Assembly (NCBI GenBank): GCA_902475455.1
Contig: CABRZO010000048.1
Span: 1-13,634, forward strand
Reading direction: 5' to 3'
Origin: an uncultured Eubacteriales bacterium
GTDB taxonomy: Bacteria > Bacillota > Clostridia > Oscillospirales > Oscillospiraceae
DNA: 13,634 bases
Part shown: positions 13,518-13,634 of the stretch, in pieces
How positions within the stretch are numbered: position 1 is the first letter of the stretch
Layout: the number at the start of each line of letters is the position of its first letter
Notes under the pieces: model-generated
The model's database searches: none
Told to the model about the DNA's origin: nothing
The model's input: only the letters and a program-made list of their open reading frames with translations
Position numbers and translations under genes: made by a program

Positions 13518-13634
13518 ATGAACATCGACAGCATTCACAACGGTTATGTGTTGGACCATATCCAGGCCGGGGCCAGCATGGAGATCTACCGGCTGCTGGG
13601 GCTGGACAAGCTGGACTGCTCCGTGGCTATTATT
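13518..13634 (+). CDS. pyrI: Aspartate carbamoyltransferase, regulatory chain (3' end cut by window edge)
   Basis: Only the first 39 residues are visible. The opening MNIDSIHNGYVLDHI, followed by IYRLLGLDKLDCSVAII, matches the N-terminal allosteric domain of PyrI, especially the short clostridial form that starts right at the INGYVIDHI-like strand. PyrI bridges PyrB trimers and lets nucleotides tune activity (CTP inhibition and ATP activation in the best-known cases). The zinc-binding C-terminal Cys motif lies beyond the window and cannot be checked. GGGAGG (13505-13510) about 7 nt upstream fixes the ATG. It is co-transcribed with pyrB across an 18-nt gap. Confidence 0.9.
   Translation, partial: MNIDSIHNGYVLDHIQAGASMEIYRLLGLDKLDCSVAII

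Noticed and set aside
1..13634. CRISPR array, tRNA or rRNA gene, transposase, phage or toxin-antitoxin gene
   Set aside because: No regularly spaced repeats, cloverleaf-like sequence or protein of these families was seen on either strand.

Overview
The window comes from a GC-rich, low-oxygen Firmicute, most likely a gut Oscillospiraceae member of the Flavonifractor/Lawsonibacter/Intestinimonas type. That placement is an inference. It rests on strong AGGAGG-type ribosome binding sites, GC-rich codon use in a clostridial gene set (dimeric-type glycyl-tRNA synthetase, short clostridial PyrI) and GC-rich hairpins in the gaps. No 16S or other phylogenetic marker was available.

Layout. (1) 1-1307 is the 3' part of glyS. 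It is followed by a second, slightly diverged copy of the last 62 bp of glyS, separated by a hairpin-rich spacer of about 160 bp. (2) 1779-3000 holds two small genes of unknown function, a TerB-like helical protein and a tail-anchored 92-aa protein. A MITE-like palindromic repeat, a terminator and a good promoter lie between them. (3) 3262-4583 is a pair made of a cupin-fold protein lacking the usual metal-binding histidines and a short-chain dehydrogenase, ended by a strong terminator. (4) 4729-5718, on the minus strand, is a PfkB-family sugar kinase. (5) 5865-12466 is a complete agmatine deiminase (AgDI) locus: a seven-transmembrane LuxR-type regulator (aguR, minus strand), a 544-bp divergent regulatory region, then aguD, aguA, aguB and aguC on the plus strand. 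(6) 12585-13634 is pyrB followed by the start of pyrI, the catalytic and regulatory chains of aspartate carbamoyltransferase.

How the genes work together. AguD exchanges agmatine for putrescine. AguA deiminates agmatine to N-carbamoylputrescine and ammonia. AguB splits this with phosphate into putrescine and carbamoyl phosphate. AguC transfers the phosphate to ADP, giving ATP, CO2 and ammonia. The result is one ATP and alkalinisation per agmatine. AguR would sense agmatine at the membrane and activate the divergent operon. Carbamoyl phosphate is also the substrate of PyrB, encoded immediately downstream, so the locus could join polyamine catabolism to pyrimidine synthesis.

The most unusual signals are the duplicated glyS tail, where the copy fused to the live gene carries the only GAA and only CGT codons in the visible gene; the terminator placed about 20 nt before pyrB with no room for a promoter after it; the histidine-less, cysteine-rich cupin; and the long hairpin-bearing gaps inside the agu operon. 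I see no tRNA, rRNA, CRISPR array, transposase or phage gene.
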